Origin: Desulfosporosinus lacus DSM 15449
GTDB taxonomy: Bacteria; Bacillota; Desulfitobacteriia; Desulfitobacteriales; Desulfitobacteriaceae
Assembly: GCF_900129935.1 (NCBI RefSeq)
Contig: NZ_FQXJ01000018.1
Coordinates: forward strand, 1-64,000
Direction of reading: 5' to 3'
Length of the DNA: 64,000 nucleotides
The notes under the pieces were generated by a model. It saw only the letters and a program-made list of their open reading frames with translations. It had not been told where the DNA came from and did no database searches. The translations under genes were made by a program, and so were the position numbers. Numbering within the stretch: position 1 is the stretch's first letter; each line of letters opens with the position of its first letter. This document shows, one piece after another, positions 49,981 through 59,061 of the stretch.

Positions 49981-52326
49981 ATGGGAAACTTCAAAAAAGG
50001 GTTCGTGTTATTAATTTTAGCAGGAACTATTTTAATGTTGTCCTATTACTTGCTGTTTATCACCTTGAATATTCCATATATAGGGATGAGCGTGGAAGAG
50101 AATGAAGCTGGTAAATGGCAGATATCTTATGTGGACCATCTCGGATGGGCAGAACAACAAGGAATAAAAGTTGGAGATACTGTTTCACTGATAAATCAAA
50201 ATCAACCTAGCGAATATTTTGCAGTTCTACAATATGGTGCCATAGAACAAGCCGAGACATTTGTGATTAATAAAAACGGAGAAATGATCTTACATAAAGT
50301 AACAAATAATATGACTCCGCAACAAGTTCAGTATCATATCGTGATACCAACCCTTGTCTTTGTTATTTTATTCATTTTTTCCTGTGTTTTGTGTTTCAAA
50401 AAAAACAATGATATGTCTGTTCATATTCTGATCCTCTTTTTTCTTGCTATTGGATTAAGTTATTTAAGTGCTGGAGCTTCGTCAAGGATGGATACTCTAG
50501 GGTTATACATCAATCGAATTACATTCTCATTAATACCGGTACTTTTTTTGGAATTTATAAATAACTATTTTAGGCGATATGGACTTTCTTTGTTGCATAG
50601 TCGTAAGCTCCTTTTTGTATTTTATTTAATAAATGGTTTCCTCCTAATTGTTCTTGCCTTAGTTCAGATTTTTGGTGGAAATTTATTGATTATTAGACAT
50701 TTATATCTTGCGATCTTTTCAATAGGTGTCCTTTTATGTCTTTACATTTTAATCTCCCGTTATATCCGTTATAGGAATACCATCCACAAACCAGTTTTTA
50801 AAATAATAATAGTTGGGTTTACACTGGCGTTTTTCCCTTTTGTTGCCTTAGCGGGTCTTCCAAATATTTTGTTTGGAATTGAACTAATACCAGGAGCTTT
50901 AGCGGCAGTTTTTTTAGTATTTATGCCCGGCGTATTTGTATATCTGATTACAGCAAATAGCTTGTTCGATATTGATTTTATCCTTGACCGTATACGTTAT
51001 TATTCTCTATTAACCCTTGTACCCACTGCAATCTTTGTATTGTTTCTTTTTTATTTTGTAGTGGAATTTACTTTGGCTCAGAAAATTCAGGTTGTCTTGG
51101 TTACATATATAGGGCTTATTGCATTTCTTTACGTAAAAGAAGAACTTGATTTCCGTTTTCGTACGAAATTATTTAAAGAAAAATATAATTTTCAAGCAAG
51201 CTTAGATCGTTTTTCTCAGGATATTGCCAAAGTAATGAAAATATCCGATTTAGAAGAACGATTAATCATGGAAATAACTGGAGTTTTATCTGTCGAATCC
51301 ATTTACTTATTGGAAATTGATTTAACGGATTATTCATTAATTATAAAGATCGGGAGTCCAAGCTTTCAAGAAGTAGGCATAATTGATTGGTTTAAAAACA
51401 ATACTGGATTGATTTCGGCGGGTGAGTTAATTGATATTGGTAGAAATGGAGTCCTTCTCATACTAAGTAAAGAGAAGGACAAAAGCCATCTCGTATGGAT
51501 TAGGGAAAAATTAAATCGAACTGAATTTAACCAAGATGAAAGAGTATGGCTTAGAACAATCGCTTCTTATGCAAGTATAGTCTATGAAAACCTACACTTA
51601 ATTGAGGGGCTAATAGAGAAATTAGAGGAAGCGGTTACGCAGAAGGACTCACCTCATCCTTGGGTATTGCGGCTTTTATTTAATTTAGCGGAGAAAGAGA
51701 GACGTCGTTTAGCCTCAGACTTACACGATTCAGCATTACAACAACAATTGCTGTGGTATCGTAACCTTGAAATAATATCGGTCGATGAAAGAATTCCGGT
51801 AGATCTAAAGAAACAACTAAAAAATATGGCCGAAGGGCTGTTAGATGTCACTCATCAAATTCGTGAAACCTGCAATGAACTTCTTCCACCTTTATTAAAA
51901 GAGTCGGGAATTGTTGAAGCGTTAAAGAATTTATTTGCTAATGCTCAGTTACGAAATGATTATATTGTGAATTTTAATGCAAAAGATTTCAGTATAAATC
52001 TGGATTATGAACATGTATTGGTACTTTATCGAATTGTCCAAGAACTATTGACTAATGCAGCTAAACACTCCAAGGCGACGGAAATCAATATTACCTTAGC
52101 CAATAGTAATGATAGTATCAATTTCAACTATCGAGATAATGGTATTGGAATGGATCTTCATAATTTACAATCTTCTTTAAATCATATAGGGTTATCTGGA
52201 ATCAAAGAGCGAGTATCAGGTCTTGAAGGTAAAACCTGGTTTTATTCGAGTTTAGGCAAGGGGCTTGAAGTTTCAATTTGGCTGCCGATTAATATGATTA
52301 CTAATGTAAACGAACAAGGTGTTTAA
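49981..52326 (+). CDS. comP: ComP-like membrane sensor histidine kinase
   Basis: A 781-residue kinase. TM1 (about 8-28) is followed by an extracellular PDZ-like loop (about 45-105; WAEQQGIKVGDTVSLINQ), then about seven more membrane helices to residue 385, as in Bacillus ComP. The cytoplasmic part has a GAF-like region (about 410-545) and a HisKA_3 domain with phospho-accepting His582 in RRLASDLHDSALQQQ. The C-terminal HATPase has ELLTNAAKHSKA, DNGIGMD and GLSGIKERV. It should sense modified ComX and phosphorylate ComA. The start is ATG 49981 behind GGAAGGAG; the 49891 frame start is inside comX. Confidence 0.9.
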   Translation: MGNFKKGFVLLILAGTILMLSYYLLFITLNIPYIGMSVEENEAGKWQISYVDHLGWAEQQGIKVGDTVSLINQNQPSEYFAVLQYGAIEQAETFVINKNGEMILHKVTNNMTPQQVQYHIVIPTLVFVILFIFSCVLCFKKNNDMSVHILILFFLAIGLSYLSAGASSRMDTLGLYINRITFSLIPVLFLEFINNYFRRYGLSLLHSRKLLFVFYLINGFLLIVLALVQIFGGNLLIIRHLYLAIFSIGVLLCLYILISRYIRYRNTIHKPVFKIIIVGFTLAFFPFVALAGLPNILFGIELIPGALAAVFLVFMPGVFVYLITANSLFDIDFILDRIRYYSLLTLVPTAIFVLFLFYFVVEFTLAQKIQVVLVTYIGLIAFLYVKEELDFRFRTKLFKEKYNFQASLDRFSQDIAKVMKISDLEERLIMEITGVLSVESIYLLEIDLTDYSLIIKIGSPSFQEVGIIDWFKNNTGLISAGELIDIGRNGVLLILSKEKDKSHLVWIREKLNRTEFNQDERVWLRTIASYASIVYENLHLIEGLIEKLEEAVTQKDSPHPWVLRLLFNLAEKERRRLASDLHDSALQQQLLWYRNLEIISVDERIPVDLKKQLKNMAEGLLDVTHQIRETCNELLPPLLKESGIVEALKNLFANAQLRNDYIVNFNAKDFSINLDYEHVLVLYRIVQELLTNAAKHSKATEINITLANSNDSINFNYRDNGIGMDLHNLQSSLNHIGLSGIKERVSGLEGKTWFYSSLGKGLEVSIWLPINMITNVNEQGV

Positions 52327-52342
52327 GGGGGAAGAGGACAAC

Positions 52343-53002
52343 GTGATCCAAATATTATTAGTCGATGATCATCCTTCAGTTGGTGAAGGTACAAAAAGCA
52401 TGATTGAGCAAGAAAATGATATGAAAGCTACTGTTGTAACTTCTAGTATGGAAGCCTTAGCGGTGTTGAAAAGCCAGAGTTTTGATGTGCTGATGTTTGA
52501 CTTGAATATGCCGGTAATCAATGGATTGGAATTAACTCGGAGGGTAACCGCAATAAATCCGGACACGCCTATTTTGATTTATACAGGATACGATATTTCG
52601 TCTCATTTCAATATTCTGGTAGAAGCACGTGTCTCCGGGTTCATAAGTAAGACAGCATCCCGAGAGCAGCTTATTATCGCTATTCGCTGTGCATTACGAG
52701 GTGAGGCAGTTGTACCGATATCCCTTTTACATCAGCTAAGGCGTAATGATGCACGGATTGCTGCTTCGGGGGATGAAGAAAGCATAGAAGGTATTTCAAT
52801 CGATGAAAGGGAGCAAGCGATTCTAAGAGAAGTCGCCAGAGGCAAGGGCAACAGGGAAATTGCAGATATTTTATTGATAAGTCAACGAACGGTTGAATAC
52901 AATTTGACACGAATTTTCGGGAAATTAAACGTTCGCTCTAGAGCGGAGGCAATAGTTGAAGCCAAGCGACTTGGACTTATTCCTAATGAGAATTTTATAT
53001 AG
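52343..53002 (+). CDS. comA: ComA-like response regulator (NarL/LuxR type)
   Basis: A 219-residue regulator. The receiver domain has the acidic pair DD (8-9), phospho-acceptor Asp53 in MFDLNMP, and the conserved Thr and Lys (IYTGY and ISKTAS). The C-terminal LuxR-type helix-turn-helix contains EREQAILREVARGKGNREIADILLISQRTVEYNLTRIFGKL. It is preceded by comP with little spacing. I prefer the GTG at 52343 behind AGAGGA; the in-frame GTG at 52319 overlaps the comP end. It likely binds the ComA-box-like site at 49673-49688. Confidence 0.9.
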   Translation: MIQILLVDDHPSVGEGTKSMIEQENDMKATVVTSSMEALAVLKSQSFDVLMFDLNMPVINGLELTRRVTAINPDTPILIYTGYDISSHFNILVEARVSGFISKTASREQLIIAIRCALRGEAVVPISLLHQLRRNDARIAASGDEESIEGISIDEREQAILREVARGKGNREIADILLISQRTVEYNLTRIFGKLNVRSRAEAIVEAKRLGLIPNENFI

Positions 53003-53088
53003 TTATTAGTTTTAGAAATGTGGGTTGAAATAATAATCTGAAAAATATTAAGGGGCCGTAAGGAATATATAAGCGAGAGGTGATTTAG

Positions 53089-53847
53089 ATGACAGCAGTC
53101 TGTTCTGTGTTGCGGATTAAAGGTATCGAAAAAGTATATTCCATTGGGAATAATAAAGTATTTGCTTTAAGGAATGTTGATTTTGAGCTTAATAAGGGTG
53201 AAATTGTAGTTGTTATGGGGAGCAGCGGGTCTGGGAAAAGCACATTGTTAAATATCCTAGGAGGCCTGGATGCGCCAACAAAGGGGGAAATATTTATTGA
53301 CGGATTAGAGGTGAAAGACTATTATAAAGAACCTTATGCAACCGAATATCGTAGGAATAATATCGGCTTTGTGTTCCAGTCTTATAACCTTCTCCATGCT
53401 TTAACGGTGGAAGAGAATGTTGCACTCCCTTTAATACTGAAACATGAAAGTGCGTCAGTTATTAAAGAAAATACACACAATATGCTTAAACTGGTCGGTT
53501 TGTATGAACGGCGCACTCACCGCTCCATCGAGTTATCGGGCGGACAGCAGCAAAGGGTGGCAGTGGCCAGGGCGTTGGTAACTTCCCCGTCAATCCTACT
53601 TGCCGATGAGCCAACGGGAAACTTAGATTCCCAAACCTCAATAGAAATACTTGAACTACTTGTAGAAATGAAACAAAAACTAAATCAATCTATTGTATTA
53701 GTAACTCATGATCCAAAAGTCGCTGCTTATGGAGATCGTGTATTCTTCTTCAAAGATGGCCGGATAGTAAATGAATACCAGGCGGAGGCCCATGTACCAA
53801 ATATAGAGAGGACTTTAATGATTATGAATAACCTTCAGGGTAGTTAA
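53089..53847 (+). CDS. ABC transporter ATP-binding protein (LolD/MacB type)
   Basis: A 252-residue ATPase with Walker A GSSGSGKST, the Q-loop FVFQSYNLL, the signature LSGGQQQRVAVARAL, Walker B ILLADEPTGNLDS and the H-loop VTHDP. NLDSQT and the closeness to an FtsX permease place it in the MacB/LolD class of mechanotransmitting or lipid/peptide-extruding transporters. It starts 86 bp after comA behind GAGAGGTG and ends 10 bp before the permease. It may belong to the ComA-controlled output, but no ComA box was found directly upstream. Confidence 0.93.
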   Translation: MTAVCSVLRIKGIEKVYSIGNNKVFALRNVDFELNKGEIVVVMGSSGSGKSTLLNILGGLDAPTKGEIFIDGLEVKDYYKEPYATEYRRNNIGFVFQSYNLLHALTVEENVALPLILKHESASVIKENTHNMLKLVGLYERRTHRSIELSGGQQQRVAVARALVTSPSILLADEPTGNLDSQTSIEILELLVEMKQKLNQSIVLVTHDPKVAAYGDRVFFFKDGRIVNEYQAEAHVPNIERTLMIMNNLQGS

Positions 53848-53857
53848 AGGAGAATAC

Positions 53858-56392
53858 TTGATGATTATAAGTTTTTCGGGCTTATCAAGAAAATTCATCA
53901 TTGCGAATAAGATAAGAATCACACTTTCAGTTATTGCAGTCGCATTAGCAGTAGGGTTAATAGTAAGCATTTCTATGCTTTTCGATAATATGGAACAATC
54001 GTTCAAAAACGTCGTTAGAATTACTAACGGAGAAACGGATTTGATGGTTGGGTTCAATGTTGCTACACAGCGCTACCTGAACGATACTCAAATAAAAGAA
54101 ATCCAAAAGGTTAATAATATTGAGAAAACGTCTATGCTACTAATTAATCCTCAAATTGGTATGGATCAAAGTACTAAAACATCTTCGCTTGCTAAATCGA
54201 TATATACAATTGGTACGGATAACAGCATTCTTGCAAAAGATAGATATAAAATAGATAAAAGAATAGGACAAGATGAAGTTGTTATTTCCCATACTTTAGC
54301 AGAAAACCTTAATACAAAGGAATTTGAAGAAGTTAAAATTGATCTACCCGGTGTGAAACCCAGAGTATGGAAAGTAGTAGGGATTATTCCTAACCCGAAG
54401 GGAATGGTTCTACCTAATATGGCCATATTTAATCTTAATTCATTACAAAAATGGTTTGGTTTAGAAAACAAAATTAATCTAATGCTCATAAAGACGATGC
54501 CAAACGCTAACCAAAAAAATATGTCATTAAATTTAAAAACAATTGACAAGGATTTGCGGGTTGATATTTTGGAAGAAAGTGAGGAAGTACAAAAGAATAT
54601 CCTGCAAATCGAGGTCATTGGTTATGGGTTAGGATTTCTGGCTGTGATAATCAGCGTATTATTTATAATTACTAATTTTCGTCTGTTTATTTACGAGTAT
54701 CAGCGTGAACTGGCGATAATGCGCGCTATTGGCGGAACGGTATCCCAAAGTTTTAGGTTGATTCTAACGCAAAACATTTTTATTGTACTTTGTGGTACGA
54801 TTTTAGGCTTATGTCTAGCATTTTCTTGTAGTATATTGTTATCAAATTTTCTTGCGGTTTTGTTTAAAATATCTAACATAGAAGTTCAGTTCAATTGGGG
54901 GAGAATATTGCTGATTTGCTGCATTGGTGCAGTCTCTATTTTACTGTTTCTGCATCTTCCGGCCCTCAAATCTGCAAAAATTCTTCCATTACAGGCGATT
55001 CGGGAAAATGAACAAATAGACTTTCAACCTAACAGTATGCATAAATGGGTTTCTGTAACTAGCGCAATAATTGGTATTATCTTGTTTCTTAGTGGCCGCT
55101 TTATCGGGGAGGCTGGTATTAGAGCCTTAACGGCGGTTTCAGGAGGTATTTTTTTTATCATAGGCATATTTTTTGGCTTTACTTACATTGTAAAACCTTT
55201 AATGATCTTCCTGCTACCTTTGTGGGAATTGATAGGCGGAAGAGTAGCATTTGTAGCAGTAAAGAACATAATTAACCAAACAAGGCAAAATACATTGGTA
55301 ATATTATCATTAGCAGGGGCGGTTACTATCGCAGTTACCGGTTTAACTATTTTAGAAACAGTAAAAACTAGTTCGATCAATAATGTCTATAAGGAATATG
55401 TATCTGATATTATTTTAACAAGTAGTTATCATACTGCCTCTAACCTCAAATATGATTTTAAAAAAACAATTGATGAAATCGACGGAGTAAAAGAAGCTTT
55501 GCCCATGAGTTGGGGTGATACCGGAAAAATAACCTTTAGAAAAAACAGCAATAAAGCGGGGGTACCTGATAGAATTGGATATATTTTTGCGGATTTAAGT
55601 GCTTTATCCAGACTTGGCTTTTTACCGCCACTTGAAGGCGAAACACGTAACATGATCATACTAACTAAAGAATACGCAGAAACGTTAGATCTAAATGTTG
55701 GAGATGAAATTAAAGTAGTTAGGAATGAGTTTGGTTACAATGGTGAGGGGACAACCCTAAAAGTTGCCGCAATTGTCGATGCCCTACCTGCTACATTATC
55801 GTCCAAAATATGTCTGGTCGATTGGGATAACAAAGATTTACAAACAAAGTATACAGTTTTAGAAAAAGTTATAATTGAAATAGATAAGTCTAAAGAGGTT
55901 GAAGTAATAAAAGGATTGAATGAACTGAAAGCACAATATCCGGAAGTTCAATGGAAAGGCCTGAAAGAGGCGCTTGAGGAGTTAACCCAATTATTAAAAC
56001 AGAGGTATACTTTACTGAGTATAGCAATCGCCATAATTGTTTTGATTAGTACTTTTGGGACCGTTACTACTTTAAACTCATATATCCAGGCCCACAGGAG
56101 AGAATATGCAATTTTAAGGGCGATTGGCGTTACACCTAGACAGTTATTTGTAGTTATTTTAACACAAAGTGCTTTATATAGTATCATCGGGGTATTTATT
56201 GGCATTATTGCTTCAGTAATTATATCTTATGCAATTGTTACCGGTCTGGAAGTAAAACCCGCTTTTAATTGGCTAATGATACTTTATATAGTCGCTGGAA
56301 TAATAGGTTTGAGTCTAATGTTAGCGCTTCCATTGGCAAGACGTATCAGCAAGAAGTCAGTTACTGAAGAATTAATTTCTATTGCGAGGTAA
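53858..56392 (+). CDS. FtsX-family ABC transporter permease (two-repeat)
   Basis: An 844-residue membrane protein with two FtsX units. TM1 (about 17-40), an extracellular MacB-like periplasmic domain (about 45-245) and three helices (about 250-385) form the first half. A membrane segment near 400-470 leads into a second extracellular domain (about 510-715) and three final helices (about 730-840). Both halves carry the QRELAIMRAIGGT / RREYAILRAIGVTPRQ coupling motif typical of FtsX permeases. It is a Firmicute-type BceB/YtrF-like or macrolide/lipoprotein exporter; the substrate is unknown. Confidence 0.88.
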   Translation: MMIISFSGLSRKFIIANKIRITLSVIAVALAVGLIVSISMLFDNMEQSFKNVVRITNGETDLMVGFNVATQRYLNDTQIKEIQKVNNIEKTSMLLINPQIGMDQSTKTSSLAKSIYTIGTDNSILAKDRYKIDKRIGQDEVVISHTLAENLNTKEFEEVKIDLPGVKPRVWKVVGIIPNPKGMVLPNMAIFNLNSLQKWFGLENKINLMLIKTMPNANQKNMSLNLKTIDKDLRVDILEESEEVQKNILQIEVIGYGLGFLAVIISVLFIITNFRLFIYEYQRELAIMRAIGGTVSQSFRLILTQNIFIVLCGTILGLCLAFSCSILLSNFLAVLFKISNIEVQFNWGRILLICCIGAVSILLFLHLPALKSAKILPLQAIRENEQIDFQPNSMHKWVSVTSAIIGIILFLSGRFIGEAGIRALTAVSGGIFFIIGIFFGFTYIVKPLMIFLLPLWELIGGRVAFVAVKNIINQTRQNTLVILSLAGAVTIAVTGLTILETVKTSSINNVYKEYVSDIILTSSYHTASNLKYDFKKTIDEIDGVKEALPMSWGDTGKITFRKNSNKAGVPDRIGYIFADLSALSRLGFLPPLEGETRNMIILTKEYAETLDLNVGDEIKVVRNEFGYNGEGTTLKVAAIVDALPATLSSKICLVDWDNKDLQTKYTVLEKVIIEIDKSKEVEVIKGLNELKAQYPEVQWKGLKEALEELTQLLKQRYTLLSIAIAIIVLISTFGTVTTLNSYIQAHRREYAILRAIGVTPRQLFVVILTQSALYSIIGVFIGIIASVIISYAIVTGLEVKPAFNWLMILYIVAGIIGLSLMLALPLARRISKKSVTEELISIAR

Positions 56393-56840
56393 TAGACCCC
56401 CTGTTAAAGACAGACATTTATCAATTCTGAAAGATAACCTGTAGTATCTCGGAAAAGCCATAACTGACTCTGGTTATTATGGAAAGACCAGCCATTAATG
56501 TTCTTTGACAACTTCACATAGCGGCGGTTGTCAAGATAGTTGTCGCATTTGACCAAAATACTAAATGACTAAATGTATTAATTACGAGCTACTTGAATGT
56601 AACGAACGCTCGGCGCTTGCCAGAAGGAACTTTTGTGATCTGCGGATCAAAAAGTTCCTTCGTCTATTTACACCTCATCTTAGACTGGCGTTTGACGGTT
56701 AATTAATCTCTGCTCGGGTTGAATATTTCGTTTTGGTTGAGCAGGGATCACGGTGTAATTGTCAAAACCTAGGCGCTTTCTTAAATAAAAGGCCCAACCC
56801 TAAGGTTGGACTAGGAATCTCTATTGTTTAGTTTGTAGCA
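56393..56840. other. Non-coding stretch with hairpins
   Basis: No gene is supported. A long inverted repeat at 56623-56663 (GAAGGAACTTTTGTGATC with GATCAAAAAGTTCCTTC, near perfect) could end the ABC operon, though it lacks a T-tract. A second, short inverted repeat (CCCAACCTAAGGTTGG-like) is near 56793-56808. Confidence 0.5.
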
Positions 56841-57529
56841 GTTTGCCGGGAGAATTGCAATAGTCGGTAATAGTGGTTCTGGAAAAATGACTATATTTAA
56901 CCCATTACTCCGATTCTATGAGCCTTCCTCGGGAATTATTATGATTGATGGTATTAACATCAAAGAATTTGACGAAGAATCTTTGCGAACTCATATTTCT
57001 GTTGTAAGGTAGGAACCGCATTTATTTAACCTATCAATAAAGGAAAAATTTTTGTTAGTAAATCCTTCTGCTACTGCGGAGGAGATACGGGAAGCCTGTA
57101 AATCGGCATTTATACATACATGACTATATCGATAGTTTATCGGAGAAATAAGACTCTATTATTGGAGAAAATGCTACAAATCTTTCCGTGGGTCAAAAAC
57201 AAAGGCTTACCATTGCAAGGGTACTTATAAAAAAATCTAAAATTATTTTGTTCGATGAAGCAATGTCATCTCTTGATAATGAATCACAAGACTATATTAA
57301 AAAATGTATTGAAGAAATCTCAAAAACCCACACAGTTATAACTATTGGGCATAGGTTATCCACTGTAATTAATGCAGATGAGATTATCGTTGTGAAGGAT
57401 GGTAAAATATCTGGACGGGGTAGTCACAGTTCGTTGCTAGACAAAAATGTTATGTACCAGAGTTTATATGAAACTGAATTAGATGTAAAAGTGAGCGGAG
57501 CAAAAACACATTTACTATATAATAGGTGA
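56841..57529 (+). pseudogene. Decayed ABC exporter ATP-binding domain
   Basis: Translation gives GRIAIVGNSGSGKMTIFNPLLRFYEPSSG, a Walker A with Met in place of Ser/Thr after the Lys. The frame then continues to VVR and meets a stop (TAG near 57009), where a Q-loop QEPHLF is expected. Further stop and frameshift events lie near 57120 and 57148. The remaining 113 residues from 57188 are intact: SVGQKQRLTIARVLIKKSKIILFDEAMSSLD and the H-loop TIGHRLS. The whole membrane domain is missing upstream. It was an MsbA/LmrA-type exporter half and is almost certainly non-functional. Confidence 0.85.
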
Positions 57530-57550
57530 CACTGACTAATAACAACCAAC

Positions 57551-57660
57551 TAAGGTTACCAGAGTCCTTAAATTCAGAGCTCCGGCTGTTATGGTAATTA
57601 AGCAGTGATTAAGGGTTCTTCTGCACTGAACTGCCTGATAGACTTCCTGAGGTAACCTTA
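57551..57660 (+). repeat. 110-bp element with 10-bp terminal inverted repeats
   Basis: TAAGGTTACC at 57551-57560 and GGTAACCTTA at 57651-57660 are perfect inverted repeats. No coding frame lies between. It could be a small MITE-like element next to the decayed exporter. Bases 57661-57926 hold no other feature I can support. Confidence 0.35.
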
Positions 57661-57926
57661 TATTCCTACTAATAATTCTAAAACACTAAGTAATGGTGTT
57701 GTCAGTAAAAATTTTCATAATAAAGTGAACCATTTACCATATTTAATACACTTTTATTATAGGAAGCAACATGTACTTAATCACGTTATGTACTTGGTAA
57801 CCTAGTCAGGCTTCATATCTTTCTAAAAATCGCTGACAATGGGCAAAGTACTCCTGGTTCTGAAATTATCATCAGATAGCGTGTTTAATAACAGAACTAC
57901 TTAAAGCGTAAGGAAGAAGGGAAGAT

Positions 57927-58526
57927 GTGGGGAACACTGACCTAATAAAGCGATGTCAGATGGGTGATGTGAATAGCTTCAGCGAGCTTTATCAATTGCA
58001 CAAAAAGAAGGCATTAGTAACTGCTTACCTTATATCCAACCAAAAAGGAATAGCGGAGGATATCGTACAGGAATCATTTATTGAATGTTTCCAAAAAATA
58101 AAAACCATTAGAAACCCAGAAGCTTTTGAGGCATGGTTTTACAAGATTCTGGTGAGAACAGGTTGGAGGATGGTGAAAAAATACAACTACCTTCTCCTCA
58201 TGAGTGATCAAAACATGGAAGGATTAAGCACAACCGTGAATTTTAAATCAGAATTGGATACTAGCGAGACTAACATGATGGTACATGAAGCTTTAGCTCA
58301 ATTAAGTCTACCATTGAAAACTGTCGTCATACTTTATTACTTTAATGATATGACCATTGAGAAAATTTCGAAGGTTTTGGGCTGTTTTCCGGGAACTGTA
58401 AAATCCAGACTTTATAATGCCAGAATACAGCTTCATGACGCATTTAAGGAAAAGGAACTTAATGCGTCTACGGTAAATATTTTTTTTAATAAGAGAAAGG
58501 AGTATGGGCTTGATGGAAATGCATGA
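57927..58526 (+). CDS. ECF-type RNA polymerase sigma factor
   Basis: A 199-residue sigma-70 family protein with region 2 (FSELYQLHKKKALVTAYLISNQKGIAEDIVQESFIECFQKI) and region 4 (LPLKTVVILYYFNDMTIEKISKVLGCFPGTVKSRLYNARIQL), as in extracytoplasmic-function sigma factors. It lacks regions 1 and 3. The start is GTG 57927 behind AAGGAAGAAGGGA. It overlaps the next gene, which encodes a membrane protein, the usual sigma/anti-sigma arrangement. Confidence 0.9.
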   Translation: MGNTDLIKRCQMGDVNSFSELYQLHKKKALVTAYLISNQKGIAEDIVQESFIECFQKIKTIRNPEAFEAWFYKILVRTGWRMVKKYNYLLLMSDQNMEGLSTTVNFKSELDTSETNMMVHEALAQLSLPLKTVVILYYFNDMTIEKISKVLGCFPGTVKSRLYNARIQLHDAFKEKELNASTVNIFFNKRKEYGLDGNA

Positions 58527-59046
58527 ACTCGATAACAAAATCAAAAGGGCGCTTTTGAGTAAAACAAATGAAATAGAACCGTCGGAAGAAGCCTTCGCAC
58601 TGATTCTTGCCGGTCTTGAAAAGGAGCAAGCACGTAGAACTTTTAAAACAAGTTATAAACATTACATTATAGCCTTTATATGTGCACTTTCTGTGATATT
58701 TGGAACAACATTAATCCTATTAGTGGATGTAAAGTCTTCTACTATGGAATTAATAAACACCGTTAAAACAGTGATTATTATGGATGAAAGTAATAAAGTT
58801 CTTGAAAAGAATGCGGACGGAGTAATTAAGCATGCCGCCATTAGCGATAATACCCAGTTAGCTAATTCTGATACTTCAAAAACGGTAGGTGTAAGTGTCA
58901 TGCTGTTACAAACCTTTGCAGGATGCTTTTTATTTAATCAAGTAAACCTAGAATTCTATCTTAGACTTCTGATCATTGAAAAAATGATACTTGCACAAAC
59001 TAGGTACAATAATAAGTTTTGGCATAGGCAAGTACCCTTATATTAG
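58513..59046 (+). CDS. Probable membrane anti-sigma factor
   Basis: A protein of about 177 residues overlapping the sigma gene by 14 bp. The first 50 residues are polar and likely bind the sigma factor. A transmembrane segment follows (about 50-70, YIIAFICALSVIFGTTLILLV), and the rest is external. A second hydrophobic stretch near residues 130-155 and a tail rich in aromatic residues are odd for this class. They may reflect a frameshift late in the gene. The start is probably ATG 58513, 10 bp after AAAGGAG; ATG 58504 is too close to the box. Function is inferred from position. Confidence 0.65.
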   Translation: MEMHELDNKIKRALLSKTNEIEPSEEAFALILAGLEKEQARRTFKTSYKHYIIAFICALSVIFGTTLILLVDVKSSTMELINTVKTVIIMDESNKVLEKNADGVIKHAAISDNTQLANSDTSKTVGVSVMLLQTFAGCFLFNQVNLEFYLRLLIIEKMILAQTRYNNKFWHRQVPLY

Positions 59047-59061
59047 AATGGAGGACATCGC

